8,295 nucleotides of DNA. It comes from JABGPL01 sp964387885. Lineage in GTDB: Bacteria; Electryoneota; AABM5-125-24; Hatepunaeales; Hatepunaeaceae. Below are positions 1 through 7,895 of the stretch, in pieces. The stretch covers positions 1 through 8,295 of the forward strand of contig CAYLYZ010000173.1 of NCBI GenBank assembly GCA_964387885.1. Reading direction: 5' to 3'. The notes under the pieces are model-generated. The model did no database searches. It was not told the origin of the DNA and worked only from the letters and a program-made list of their open reading frames with translations. A program made the translations under genes and the position numbers. How positions within the stretch are numbered: the first letter of the stretch is position 1; each line of letters opens with the position of its first letter.

Positions 1-498
1 ACCATTTTCCTGACTGGATGTCATTGACACCGGATTGACAGGTAGAGAGAAACTGCCTAAGTATGAAGTATTTGAGTATTTATATATTGTTCTACTACCA
101 TACGTTTGAACATAGGTAGTTCCATCCAGCAATCCCACTCCCCAGGCACTGGATACTCTAAAATAGTAGTCTTCTGAATAGTAGTTTGCTGGATTTATAG
201 CACCAACGTAACCAGCATAGGAAGCTAATAACATCAACTGATTTTCCTCATCCCATGCGTATCCGTTTCTGTACGTATTAGCTTTATACCATCTGAATTG
301 CCCTAACACATCTCCAGCTTCATCTCGTGCAGGTCCAATGTCTTCAGAAGTTGATCTCACATTTCTTCGATTGGCATCCTGTTGTGGTTCCTGGGTGACA
401 ATCAATTCAGCTGTCCAATTAAGATCATAATCGCCATCATTCCCAATGGTAACAATATGGTCACCTGTTTCAGTAGCGACAACCTGCAGCGGATCAAC
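1..498 (-). repeat. Tandem module D, truncated by window edge (residues 2462-2627 of the protein)
   Basis: It starts VDPLQVV, then DHIVTIGNDGDYDLNW, linker DANRRNVRST and GPARDEAGD (2500-2524, one residue longer than the other copies), and the start of a propeller-like segment with WDEENQLMLLAS, VGAINP and GLLDGTTYV. The rest is outside the window. By the pattern of modules A-C about 290 further residues should complete it. Confidence 0.82.
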
Positions 499-3400
499 TG
501 TAATGGTTTGTGGTACGCATCCAATACCAATCAGATTAGCAGACAACTCTCCATTAATCGGATCGTCACAGACTATTGTAATCGTTGCGGAATAATCCGT
601 AACCTCAATAGGTTCAAAGACTATGGGCAATTCGTAGTAAGCATGACGCGGAATGACAACCGGGAACTCTTGATTCGTGTTGAATCCGACTCCCTCGAAA
701 GTTGCTTCACTCACGCTCAGATCAGAGTTTCCAATATTTCTGATTCTTAAGACCTGTTGGGCAGATCCATACGCAACTACGTTCCCAAAGTCAATTTCAT
801 CAATAGCGAGTTCTGCCATCGGAGCTTCTGCGACGTGCAGGAACGCATCAACCGAAACATCGGGATTCTCAGGATCATTGGAAAGGAAATGAATTTCTGC
901 CTGATAATCTCCTGCATCCAGTTCTCTTATATCTAACGTTACCTCAACTTCCGTATTCTCACCTCCGGGTGTAGTCCCTGAGGAGGGTGCAACACTAATC
1001 CAATCCCAGTTCTCGTCGATTCCGTCATCGAAGATTACGTATGGTATAGTAGTTGAACTGCTTAACCATAAATTTTCACCATCATGACCAATCCCTCTAC
1101 CGCCATAATTGTCCCAATAGAAATGATACACAACTTCATACGTACCCTGTTCAGTGTCGACATCGACCTGCCAGACATCACCTCCGTAGTGAAGCCAGAG
1201 TTCACCCATTTCGTGTTCATCAACCCAGCACATTCCATAGCCGTATAAATCTGCCAGTGGACCTGAAGCCAGGTCAATATCCCATACAACCTGAGGATTA
1301 TCGTTTTCTACAGTCATCGCAGTGATATGACCTGTCGATAGGTTGTCTACAATTAACCACTCATTCTCAACACTTGAAGTGACTGCACCGACATAATTCC
1401 CAAGTGGCACCACGTTTATCTGGGATCTGTAGTACCCATTATTAGTGTATTTTTCGACATATCTGCGTGGGAATCCGTTCACAATGTACAAATAACCTTT
1501 AATATTGGCTAAATGACGAGGTTGCTGAACACTGAATGATTTCCGTTCGACAAATCCTCCTTCAATATCAATATTCCCAACATATCCTGGTGAATTACCA
1601 TAGTAGCGAGTTAGCCACATTCCTTCATAGGCATAGCCTTTTGCCAGCCCAAGTCTAATCCATCTCGAGTTATTCCACGTATATTGATACAGTTCATCTC
1701 CAAGATCATCTCGCCTCGGTCCGTCATCACCGATGCTCCTGACTGACCTTCGGGCTGCATCCCTGTTTCCTTCCATAATCTTCGTAATCTGCGTATCCCA
1801 TTCGAGGTCAAAGTCACCAGCATTTGAAACCGTTAGGAGATGTTCACTGTAATAATTATCCTCAATCTCCATTGGATCAATTGAAATGATCGGTGCCAGC
1901 CAACCGTCACCCGACAGATCAATCGTCAGATTCTCAAAATTCGGATCATTTGTCGTAAGTACTAATGTACCATCATAATGTTGACGTGCCGTCGGACTAA
2001 ATGTGATAGTAATGTCAGCAGTCTCATACCTCGCAAGTGTGAAGGCTCCCCCGAAATCACTTGTAAATCCATCTCCATTGATGGTTGCATCACTAACTGT
2101 TAGATCTGAAATGCCAATGTTAGTGACAGTCAGGATTTGATCTGAGGATGTGTTAAGGGCAACTTCAGCAAAGTCAATAGCATCCAAATCTGTAATGATT
2201 GCAGGATCACCAGTGACATGCAGCATCACATTCACAGCAACAACAGGATCATCCGGATCATTGGAGTTAATGTTAACATTTGCTTCCCAGTCTCCCTGAT
2301 CAAGCAATGATACATCGAGCGAAATCATCATGTCAGTATTTTCACCCGGTGCAATAACTCCCTCATCAGGTTCAATCAGGAGATAACGTGGAATTTCTGT
2401 AATGCCATCATCTATAACCTGGTAAGAAGCGCTATAATACTGGCTAATCCAGAGATTATGGTTATCGTGCCCAATGTTTCCACTGCTGGAATTATCGGCT
2501 CGAGTAAATTGTTGTACAACTTCATGAGTACCTGCATCCAAATCAGGATTCAACTGATATACATTCCGTCCGGATAACGCCCACAGCTCACCGTTGGGGT
2601 GATAATCTACCCATTCTACTGATCTTATGGTACCCCCAACCAAAGGTCCATGTCGATAGCTCATCGACCATGCCTCAACAGCATTATCTCCCTCGACAGT
2701 ATATGCATAAAGGAGACCGTCATGCTCTGAGATTGTTATAATCCAATTATTGTCCTTACTGCTGGTTATGCCTCCCCTGACATAGGTTGGCAACTGAATT
2801 GCGCCCTGGTATTGACCCTCAGTATTGTACCTGTACAAAGTTGAGCTATTATATCTCGAATAGTAGACACTTCCATTCAGGTATGCAATACCAAATGGTG
2901 ATCCCACATACCAGCTTCGCACTTCTGAGAAGTTGTTATTAGGATCAATTGCCCCGACTCTATTCTGTGAGTATGATGACAACCACATCAACTCATTATC
3001 GGGGTCCCAGTTAACCCCCATCTTCATCTGATTTGTAGCGGCATATCTCCATGTAAATTCGCTGATCACATCACCTGCAGCATCACGACGCGGACCTTGA
3101 TTTTCGATACTCCTGACCGATCTTCCGGCTGCGTCACGCTGTTCATCAATTACGTATTCCAGCTCGGCTTCCCAAATAATATCTCTGCTGCCGGAATTCG
3201 AGATAGCAACCATATGTTCACTTCTCTGATTTGCTTCAATGCTGATAGGGTCAACATTAATTTCCGGAGGTATGATACCTGAGCCGGATAATTGTATATT
3301 TACATTGTTTTGAGCCGGATCATCAGAAGTTATTGTTAAAACACCTTCATCAACCTGGTTATTGATGGGATCGTAAGTAACTGTTAGGTCAAAACTCTCA

Positions 3401-6400
3401 TTTCTTCGTAGGATCAATTCCTGTGCAAAGGCCGAACCAAATACCTCAAGATCAGATGTAACATTACTGACAGTTAAATCTGAATTACCAACATTGGTTA
3501 ATGTTAGGATCTCTTCGCCTGTGCCCCCGATAAAAGTTTCTCCGAAATCTATATTATTGCGATTTAGAACTATTGTTGGGACGGTTCCGACATGAATGGT
3601 AATTTCAACAGCTAAGGATGGATTCTCAGGATCATTTGAGTTGAAAATTAAATCTAAGAAATAATCATCAGCATTCGGAATAGTTGTATCAATCGAAACG
3701 GTAACTTCTTCTGTACCATCAGGTTCAATAACACCGTCCACAGGTGATACACTAAACCATTCATCTAAATTATAATGTCCGTCATCAACAATTTGGACAT
3801 AATCAAGTACCTGATCGACTAACCAGAAGTTTTCGCCATCATGTTCAAATCCGCCACCCCTTTCTCCAGCCCACTGGAATTGGTTTACAATCTCAAAAGT
3901 TCCCGCGTCTAAATCTATATTTAATTGATAGATATTCTCTCGATATTTCATCCAGAGTTGACCATCATGATGGTTATCTACCCACACAATATTTGATGGA
4001 TAGATTTCAGCAAATTCTCCCTGTCGCAGATTAAAACTCCAGACTTCCTCGTAAGTATCACCTGCGATAGCCCTGACCGTTCCGCTGGATGCTCCTATAA
4101 TCCAGTTGTTTTCTACACTACTTGTTAAAGAATATGCAAAAAAATTCTCAATTGTCTGCAAAAGGTCAATTCCATCAGATGAGTACTTGTACAAGTTTGA
4201 ATAGGTGTCAGTAGAGTACAGGAATCCGTTATGGAAAGTTAAACCATAGATATATTCGTCGAGATCTCTAAAACCCTGGGTTCCTTCCATAGTGACTAAC
4301 CTTGAACGCCAGCCACTATTGTGTATCCACATTAATTCATTATCAGAATCCCAGGCTAAGTCATTTCCATCAGGAAATCCACCGAGGTCAATATTATGCA
4401 GAGCCTGACCAAGAAAATCACGCTGCGGACCACGGTCATCAATCCTCCGAATACGCCTGTCAACAGCGTCCCTATTGATCAGGTTCTCAATTGAAGTAGA
4501 CCAATTTAGATCAATATCTCCCGAGTTATTGACGGTAAGAACATGATCCCCCGATTCGTTCGTTTCAATACTCATAGGGTCCACTGAAATTGTCGGTGGA
4601 TCTAATCCAATACCTGTGAGATTAACTGTAAATTCTCCATTTTCGGGATCGTCTGAAAGTATTACCACAGTTCCCGGGATTTCACCAGCGGTTTGAGGAG
4701 TGAAATACACACTTAAATCAACGGGATCGTGAATTCCAACAGCGAATTCTTCCTGGAAACTTACATTATATCCTTCACCGGTTGTGAATATATTTGAAAT
4801 GTTTAGCGGAGTATTCCCTTCATTTATTAATTGAAGAGTAAGTTCCTCCGTTGTAAAATTCATAACACTTCCAAAATCAAGGGCTTCAGGACCTGTGGTT
4901 AAGACAGGTATGAGTTCTGCAGCACCAATTCCGACTAAATCGACATCGAGATTAGACTCATATTCATCATTGGAGGTTATGATTAAGTCAGCAGTATACT
5001 CAATGTATTCGGCTGGTCTGAATGTTACATTAATTACAGTGAAATCTCCGGCTGCGACAATAACTTCTCCATCAAATTCACACGTAAACACTTCATTGTC
5101 TATTGAAATATCAGAGATAACAAGGTCACTTATCCCTTCGTTTTGAATCGTTAATGGAAGTGTCGTTCCGGGGTTGGTCAGGCAGTAACTGAAATCGAAA
5201 TCTCTATCGACCTCGATAATAGGAACAGCTTCCCCGGCTGAGTAATTCCAAACATACCCCGCACCATAATAGGCACCTGTTGAATTATCGTTTGGTGCCC
5301 CAATTATCAAATGTTTGTGGGTCAGAGCTAATGAATGTCCAAAATCCTGGGATGTATTTCTTACTTCAGGCAAATATCTTAACAATAACTCCCAATTACC
5401 ATCAACCAAAGTATAGATGTATACAGAACCCCGACCTTGTTCAGGACTCTCATAACAGCCAACAGCTACATAGTTATCGTAAATTCCTACTGATTGACCA
5501 AATCGGTCAGACCATTGACCATTTACTTTGCTCAATATCTGCTGTTCTTCCCATCCGTCATTTACTTTCGAGTAGATATGAGCACTGCCTCCGGAAATAT
5601 GAGCATCGTACCATTCACCAATTATCATTTGATCATTATTCAAATGAACGCTGTATCCGAACTCTTCACCATTAACTCGCTGTGAACTTACAATTCTATC
5701 AACCTCCACCCAATGTTCGCCGTCAAACTGAAAAATATAAGCTGCCCCCTGCTTGTTGTCTTCTTTGGGTGAGCCAATCACCATTTCATTGCCGTATATT
5801 GAAATACCACCACTTCCGAAATTCCCTGAGGATTGGATCTGGCTGCCTTGAATCTTCTGCACTTGCTGCCACTCACCGTTAACGAGTCTATACATCATCA
5901 CAGTTCCTGCGTAACTGACACCTTCGACAGTTTCCTGTATCGAGGCTACAGCCATCCATTCCTCTGATAATCCAACTCTTGCACCGAATTGGTAACGATC
6001 AATCCCATCGGGATCTCTTAAAACAGTATTTAAACTCCAGTCACCTCCTCTGCGATTATAAACATAAGCTGAACCCGTACCACCGTTATTTTCAGGAGCT
6101 CCGATCAATGCCCAATTGTTTCCGATTGCAACGTCAGCACCAAACCAACTATTCTCGGAACCGTTAAACCCAGCTTCTATTACCCATTCGCCCTGAGAAA
6201 ATTTATATATTTCTGTAAATGCTCTATACCCTAGAAAACTCCTTGGTTCACCACTCATTATCATATAATCACCAAATCCATCACATGCCATACCGAATTT
6301 ACCATTTTCAAGCAACTCATCTGAAATTAACGTGTGGAGAACACCACCACCACCTCCTGTATAAGTTATCTCTGCTGGATTTTCATCGTCATCATTGGAT

Positions 6401-7881
6401 TCAATAGTTATAGTACCATTGATAGATCCCATGATCCCTTCCATTGCAATCTGAAGTGTATAGGATTGTAAAGGTTCAATAACGACTTCGTTATCGAACA
6501 AGGGAGTCAGGTGTTCCACATCTGAGGTCACATTTGTGATTGTCAGGTCAGACATTCCCATATTGCTGATTATATGCGAATAATTTACAACGTTCCCTAC
6601 ATTCACAGCATCAAAATGCCTTGAAACCGGGTGTATATTAATTTCCTGATTGGCATCAACATTTGTAAAATCGAATACACCTCCTGCATACTCGGATATT
6701 TCCGTGTCTAATCGATAGGCACCTCCCACGAAGTGTGTACCGTCTGTACAGACAGATTTTCCTAAATACGCATGACTCTGTGGGTTGTCAGGTATGAGTC
6801 TACTCTGGAGAATGATATTATTACCATCATAATAATAGACATACATTGCCCCTGAATAATTATTTCCGTATATCCGATCAGCGGTAGAGCCAATAAGAAT
6901 CGTTCCATCAGCAATAGAAACTGACTCAGCAAATCCATTATTTTCCAGTTCAACAGGAGATGTGATAACATCCACAAATCCCCATTCCTCACCTGACTTC
7001 TCGAATAAATAAACTCTATTATGGCTGGTAACAGCTGCCAGATCACCATCAATCTCAACAACTCTTCCGAAGCCCAGGCTGTTCCTCCGATATTCTTCCG
7101 GGACTTCTATCTTAAAGGATTGACTCCATTGTTCATTAACATTCTTGAAAATATATGCTGATCCAAGATTAACATAGTCGTCGTAATCATCATTTATTGA
7201 ACCAGCAATGATATATTGCCCGGATATCGCAACATCATAGGCAAAATAATCTAATTCGGCATAATCATTCGCACGGATATGAGCCTGAGAATCCCACCAG
7301 GGTCCTTCATAGACATAAACATAAGCTGCCCCAGACTGTTGAGCACCAAAGCTCTCTCGATTGGCACCGGTCACCGCATAACGACCATCGATATCTACAC
7401 CGCCTGAGGATAAATCTTCCGCGTTTGCTTCAAAATTATAACCACCATAAAATGAATATCTTCTAGCCCAGGTATCCTCTTCGTGACGTAGGAAGTGGAC
7501 TGCCCCATTGGGTTGGAATCCACTCTCAGAAACAATAGTCCAATCACCATCAACAGCGACATCTGATCCCCAGCCATACCGTTCATCATTTGAACCACGT
7601 CTCATATTCTCATAAACCCAGCTCTGTCCGTTCCATTGGTAGAAATATACATAACCCCGTTGGTTTTCATCTTCAACCCATCCCCCAAAATTGCGATATC
7701 TCCTCATTGCAAGTGGAGCACCAACAACGAGAGTAGTACCATCTGTTGAAACACTGTTTCCATAAAGGTCATACGTTCTGCCATCTGCGGCGACAATCTG
7801 TTCTCTATCGTATGCAAACACTTGAATTGCAATCAAAGTGAGTAGCACAACCAAAGCAAAAATAATAAAGATTTTTTTCAC
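1..7881 (-). CDS. Giant secreted multi-domain beta-propeller / Ig-like repeat protein (partial, C-terminus beyond window)
   Basis: One uninterrupted reading frame of 2627 codons covers 95 percent of the window and lacks its stop codon. The start is GTG: an in-frame TAA lies about 30 bases upstream, no other start codon falls between, a GGAGGA Shine-Dalgarno sits 3 bases before it, and a signal peptide begins at once. The protein has two FG-GAP-type seven-bladed propellers, three Ig-like domains, then tandem modules of about 450 residues that combine Ig/BACON-like, propeller-like and choice-of-anchor-D domains. I saw only about eight cysteines, no transmembrane segment after the signal peptide and no catalytic motif. 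Proteins of this build are normally exported and cell-surface attached or released; the anchor, possibly a type IX secretion tail, would lie to the left of the window. The exact function is unknown; adhesion or polymer binding is inference. It appears monocistronic at its 5' end, with its own promoter region. Confidence 0.95.
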   Translation of the reverse strand, partial: MKKIFIIFALVVLLTLIAIQVFAYDREQIVAADGRTYDLYGNSVSTDGTTLVVGAPLAMRRYRNFGGWVEDENQRGYVYFYQWNGQSWVYENMRRGSNDERYGWGSDVAVDGDWTIVSESGFQPNGAVHFLRHEEDTWARRYSFYGGYNFEANAEDLSSGGVDIDGRYAVTGANRESFGAQQSGAAYVYVYEGPWWDSQAHIRANDYAELDYFAYDVAISGQYIIAGSINDDYDDYVNLGSAYIFKNVNEQWSQSFKIEVPEEYRRNSLGFGRVVEIDGDLAAVTSHNRVYLFEKSGEEWGFVDVITSPVELENNGFAESVSIADGTILIGSTADRIYGNNYSGAMYVYYYDGNNIILQSRLIPDNPQSHAYLGKSVCTDGTHFVGGAYRLDTEISEYAGGVFDFTNVDANQEINIHPVSRHFDAVNVGNVVNYSHIISNMGMSDLTITNVTSDVEHLTPLFDNEVVIEPLQSYTLQIAMEGIMGSINGTITIESNDDDENPAEITYTGGGGGVLHTLISDELLENGKFGMACDGFGDYMIMSGEPRSFLGYRAFTEIYKFSQGEWVIEAGFNGSENSWFGADVAIGNNWALIGAPENNGGTGSAYVYNRRGGDWSLNTVLRDPDGIDRYQFGARVGLSEEWMAVASIQETVEGVSYAGTVMMYRLVNGEWQQVQKIQGSQIQSSGNFGSGGISIYGNEMVIGSPKEDNKQGAAYIFQFDGEHWVEVDRIVSSQRVNGEEFGYSVHLNNDQMIIGEWYDAHISGGSAHIYSKVNDGWEEQQILSKVNGQWSDRFGQSVGIYDNYVAVGCYESPEQGRGSVYIYTLVDGNWELLLRYLPEVRNTSQDFGHSLALTHKHLIIGAPNDNSTGAYYGAGYVWNYSAGEAVPIIEVDRDFDFSYCLTNPGTTLPLTIQNEGISDLVISDISIDNEVFTCEFDGEVIVAAGDFTVINVTFRPAEYIEYTADLIITSNDEYESNLDVDLVGIGAAELIPVLTTGPEALDFGSVMNFTTEELTLQLINEGNTPLNISNIFTTGEGYNVSFQEEFAVGIHDPVDLSVYFTPQTAGEIPGTVVILSDDPENGEFTVNLTGIGLDPPTISVDPMSIETNESGDHVLTVNNSGDIDLNWSTSIENLINRDAVDRRIRRIDDRGPQRDFLGQALHNIDLGGFPDGNDLAWDSDNELMWIHNSGWRSRLVTMEGTQGFRDLDEYIYGLTFHNGFLYSTDTYSNLYKYSSDGIDLLQTIENFFAYSLTSSVENNWIIGASSGTVRAIAGDTYEEVWSFNLRQGEFAEIYPSNIVWVDNHHDGQLWMKYRENIYQLNIDLDAGTFEIVNQFQWAGERGGGFEHDGENFWLVDQVLDYVQIVDDGHYNLDEWFSVSPVDGVIEPDGTEEVTVSIDTTIPNADDYFLDLIFNSNDPENPSLAVEITIHVGTVPTIVLNRNNIDFGETFIGGTGEEILTLTNVGNSDLTVSNVTSDLEVFGSAFAQELILRRNESFDLTVTYDPINNQVDEGVLTITSDDPAQNNVNIQLSGSGIIPPEINVDPISIEANQRSEHMVAISNSGSRDIIWEAELEYVIDEQRDAAGRSVRSIENQGPRRDAAGDVISEFTWRYAATNQMKMGVNWDPDNELMWLSSYSQNRVGAIDPNNNFSEVRSWYVGSPFGIAYLNGSVYYSRYNSSTLYRYNTEGQYQGAIQLPTYVRGGITSSKDNNWIITISEHDGLLYAYTVEGDNAVEAWSMSYRHGPLVGGTIRSVEWVDYHPNGELWALSGRNVYQLNPDLDAGTHEVVQQFTRADNSSSGNIGHDNHNLWISQYYSASYQVIDDGITEIPRYLLIEPDEGVIAPGENTDMMISLDVSLLDQGDWEANVNINSNDPDDPVVAVNVMLHVTGDPAIITDLDAIDFAEVALNTSSDQILTVTNIGISDLTVSDATINGDGFTSDFGGAFTLARYETADITITFSPTARQHYDGTLVLTTNDPNFENLTIDLSGDGWLAPIISIDPMEIEDNYYSEHLLTVSNAGDFDLEWDTQITKIMEGNRDAARRSVRSIGDDGPRRDDLGDELYQYTWNNSRWIRLGLAKGYAYEGMWLTRYYGNSPGYVGNIDIEGGFVERKSFSVQQPRHLANIKGYLYIVNGFPRRYVEKYTNNGYYRSQINVVPLGNYVGAVTSSVENEWLIVDNLSTGHITAMTVENDNPQVVWDIDLASGPLADLYGYGMCWVDEHEMGELWLHYGGDVWQVDVDTEQGTYEVVYHFYWDNYGGRGIGHDGENLWLSSSTTIPYVIFDDGIDENWDWISVAPSSGTTPGGENTEVEVTLDIRELDAGDYQAEIHFLSNDPENPDVSVDAFLHVAEAPMAELAIDEIDFGNVVAYGSAQQVLRIRNIGNSDLSVSEATFEGVGFNTNQEFPVVIPRHAYYELPIVFEPIEVTDYSATITIVCDDPINGELSANLIGIGCVPQTITVDPLQVVATETGDHIVTIGNDGDYDLNWTAELIVTQEPQQDANRRNVRSTSEDIGPARDEAGDVLGQFRWYKANTYRNGYAWDEENQLMLLASYAGYVGAINPANYYSEDYYFRVSSAWGVGLLDGTTYVQTYGSRTIYKYSNTSYLGSFSLPVNPVSMTSSQENG
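499..1881 (-). repeat. Tandem module C (residues 2001-2461, 461 aa)
   Basis: It has IDPMEIE, HLLTVSNAGDFDLEW, linker NRDAARRSVRSI then GPRRDDLGD (2039-2062), a propeller-like segment (about 2063-2287) with VENEWLIVDN, MCWVDEHEMGELW, WQVDVDTEQGTYEVV and GHDGENLWLSS ending FDDG, then WISVAPSSG, FLSNDPENPDV, IDFGNVV (Gly2366), NIGNSDLSVSEA and IVCDDP...LIGIG. Cys2438 and Cys2455 lie near the end of its last Ig-like domain and may pair. The first half of its propeller-like segment differs most from modules A and B. Confidence 0.83.
1882..3255 (-). repeat. Tandem module B (residues 1543-2000, 458 aa)
   Basis: It repeats the order of module A: VDPISIE, HMVAISNSGSRDIIW, linker QRDAAGRSVRSI then GPRRDAAGD (1581-1604), propeller-like segment (about 1605-1826) with WDPDNELMWLSS, KDNNWIITIS, WVDYHPNGELW, YQLNPDLDAGTHEVV and IGHDNHNLWIS, then LLIEPDEGVIAPGE, INSNDPDDP, IDFAEV (position 1905, where other copies have DFG), NIGISDLTVSDA and LSGDG. 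The DDG tripeptide that closes the propeller-like segment (Gly1826) is shared by modules A, B and C. Confidence 0.83.
3256..4584 (-). repeat. Tandem module A (residues 1100-1542, 443 aa)
   Basis: Order within the module: a segment starting VDPMSIE and running through HVLTVNNSGDIDLNW; the linker with RDAVDRRIRRI and GPQRD (1136-1159); a propeller-like segment (about 1160-1368) containing WDSDNELMW, ENNWIIGASSG, WVDNHHDGQLW, YQLNIDLDAGTFEIV and FEHDGENFWLV; a second Ig/BACON-like segment with WFSVSPVDG and FNSNDPENP; and a choice-of-anchor-D domain with IDFGETF (Gly1447), NVGNSDLTVSNV, ITSDDP and LSGSG. The two flanking Ig-like segments may be halves of one sandwich interrupted by the propeller, or two small domains. 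Identity to the next modules is clear but partial, so this is an old repeat. Confidence 0.82.
4585..4917 (-). other. Ig-like domain 3 (residues about 989-1099)
   Basis: Landmarks are ALDFGSV (Gly1004), LINEGNTPLNISNI, YFTPQTAGEIPGTVVILSDDP and NLTGIG. This is the canonical 'I.FG.V ... N.G...L.I..I ... F.P...G...G.L.I.SDDP ... V.L.G.G' pattern of the choice-of-anchor-D / ASPM-SPD2-Hydin family. It marks the transition from the FG-GAP half of the protein to the modular array. Confidence 0.85.
4918..5226 (-). other. Ig-like domain 2 (residues about 886-988)
   Basis: The order IIEVDRDFDFSYCL, IQNEGISDLVISDISI, FRPAEYIEYTADLIITSNDEYESN and DLVGIG is typical of choice-of-anchor-D type beta-sandwiches. 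It carries two cysteines, Cys900 and Cys934, in a protein with very few; they could form a disulfide within this domain. It follows propeller 2 directly and leads into a second domain of the same family. Confidence 0.8.
5227..6342 (-). other. FG-GAP-type seven-bladed beta-propeller 2 (residues about 514-885)
   Basis: Seven further FG-GAP-like cores are visible: FGMACDGFGDYMIMSGEP, FGADVAIGNNWALIGAPE, FGARVGLSEEWMAVAS, FGSGGISIYGNEMVIGSP, FGYSVHLNNDQMIIGE, FGQSVGIYDNYVAVGCYE and FGHSLALTHKHLIIGAPN. They alternate with strands such as GSAYVYN, GTVMMYR, GAAYIFQF, GSAHIYS, GSVYIYT and GAGYVWNY. The FG dipeptide is much better kept than in propeller 1, and the blades carry W at regular places (EW, NW, HW). 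As with propeller 1, seven blades are enough to close the ring. Sequence divergence between the two propellers suggests an old duplication. Confidence 0.87.
6343..6357 (-). other. Five-glycine hinge (residues 509-513)
   Basis: Five consecutive Gly codons, one GGA followed by four GGT, join Ig-like domain 1 (ending ITYT) to the start of propeller 2 (VLHTL). This is the longest single-residue run I saw in the protein. It probably forms a flexible joint, and the GGT run could vary in length by slippage. Confidence 0.8.
6358..6663 (-). other. Ig-like domain 1, choice-of-anchor-D / ASPM-SPD2-Hydin type (residues about 407-508)
   Basis: The segment contains the family's usual landmarks in order: a start like 'INIHPVSRHFDAVNVG', a 'NMGMSDLTITNV' strand (the N.G.SDL.I..V signature), a distal 'VIEPLQSYTLQI' strand, and 'GTITIESNDDDENP' before the end. 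These are immunoglobulin-like beta-sandwiches of about 100 residues that act as spacers between larger domains in exported bacterial proteins. Here it separates two propellers. It lacks the usual final L.G.G motif and instead ends in a run of glycines. Confidence 0.75.
6664..7812 (-). other. FG-GAP-type seven-bladed beta-propeller 1 (residues about 24-406)
   Basis: Seven blades can be counted from the FG-GAP-like core 'YG.SV..DG..LVVGAP' and its variants: YGNSVSTDGTTLVVGAP (from residue 40), YGWGSDVAVDGDWTIVSE, GGVDIDGRYAVTGAN, YDVAISGQYIIAGS, GFGRVVEIDGDLAAVTS, ESVSIADGTILIGST and YLGKSVCTDGTHFVGGAY. Most are followed by a strand such as GYVYFYQWNG, GAAYVYVYEG or GSAYIFKNVN. Seven repeats match the closed propeller seen in integrin-alpha-like FG-GAP proteins. 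I see no clear DxDxDG calcium loop, so this is closer to the FG-GAP_2 type common in bacterial secreted proteins. Ligand binding or scaffolding is the expected role; the ligand cannot be told. Confidence 0.85.
7813..7881 (-). other. Sec-type signal peptide (residues 1-23)
   Basis: The N-terminus reads MKKIFIIFALVV and continues hydrophobic to IQVFA: two lysines, about 18 apolar residues, and a small-residue cleavage site after Ala23 (VFA followed by YDREQ). There is no cysteine at the +1 position, so it is not a lipoprotein signal. It directs export through the Sec pathway. The cleavage point is predicted by eye. Confidence 0.92.
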
Positions 7882-7884
7882 AGT

Positions 7885-7890
7885 TCCTCC
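7885..7890 (-). promoter_or_regulatory. Ribosome binding site of the giant gene
   Basis: On the minus strand the bases before the start read GGAGGAACT then GTG. GGAGGA is a near-perfect Shine-Dalgarno, 3 bases from the start codon (4 bases counted from GGAGG), which is short but workable. It decides the GTG start: the first in-frame ATG comes only around residue 60, after the signal peptide. A strong Shine-Dalgarno is unusual in typical Bacteroidota. Confidence 0.85.
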
Positions 7891-7895
7891 GGAAA

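Noticed and set aside
1..4584. CRISPR-like or recent DNA repeats
   Set aside because: The repetition is at protein level with period about 1.33-1.39 kb and clear nucleotide divergence; there is no short identical repeat with regular spacers.
5280..5675. Plus-strand open frame of 131 codons, and another at 382-750
   Set aside because: Both lie fully antisense to the continuous minus-strand gene, show no known domain and are low-complexity or His/Arg/Ser-rich in the way of frame shadows.
6762..7061. Minus-strand open frame of 99 codons in another frame, and similar ones at 1062-1289, 1611-1823 and 7395-7598
   Set aside because: They overlap the giant gene out of frame; the in-frame translation carries clear FG-GAP or Ig-like motifs in the same DNA.
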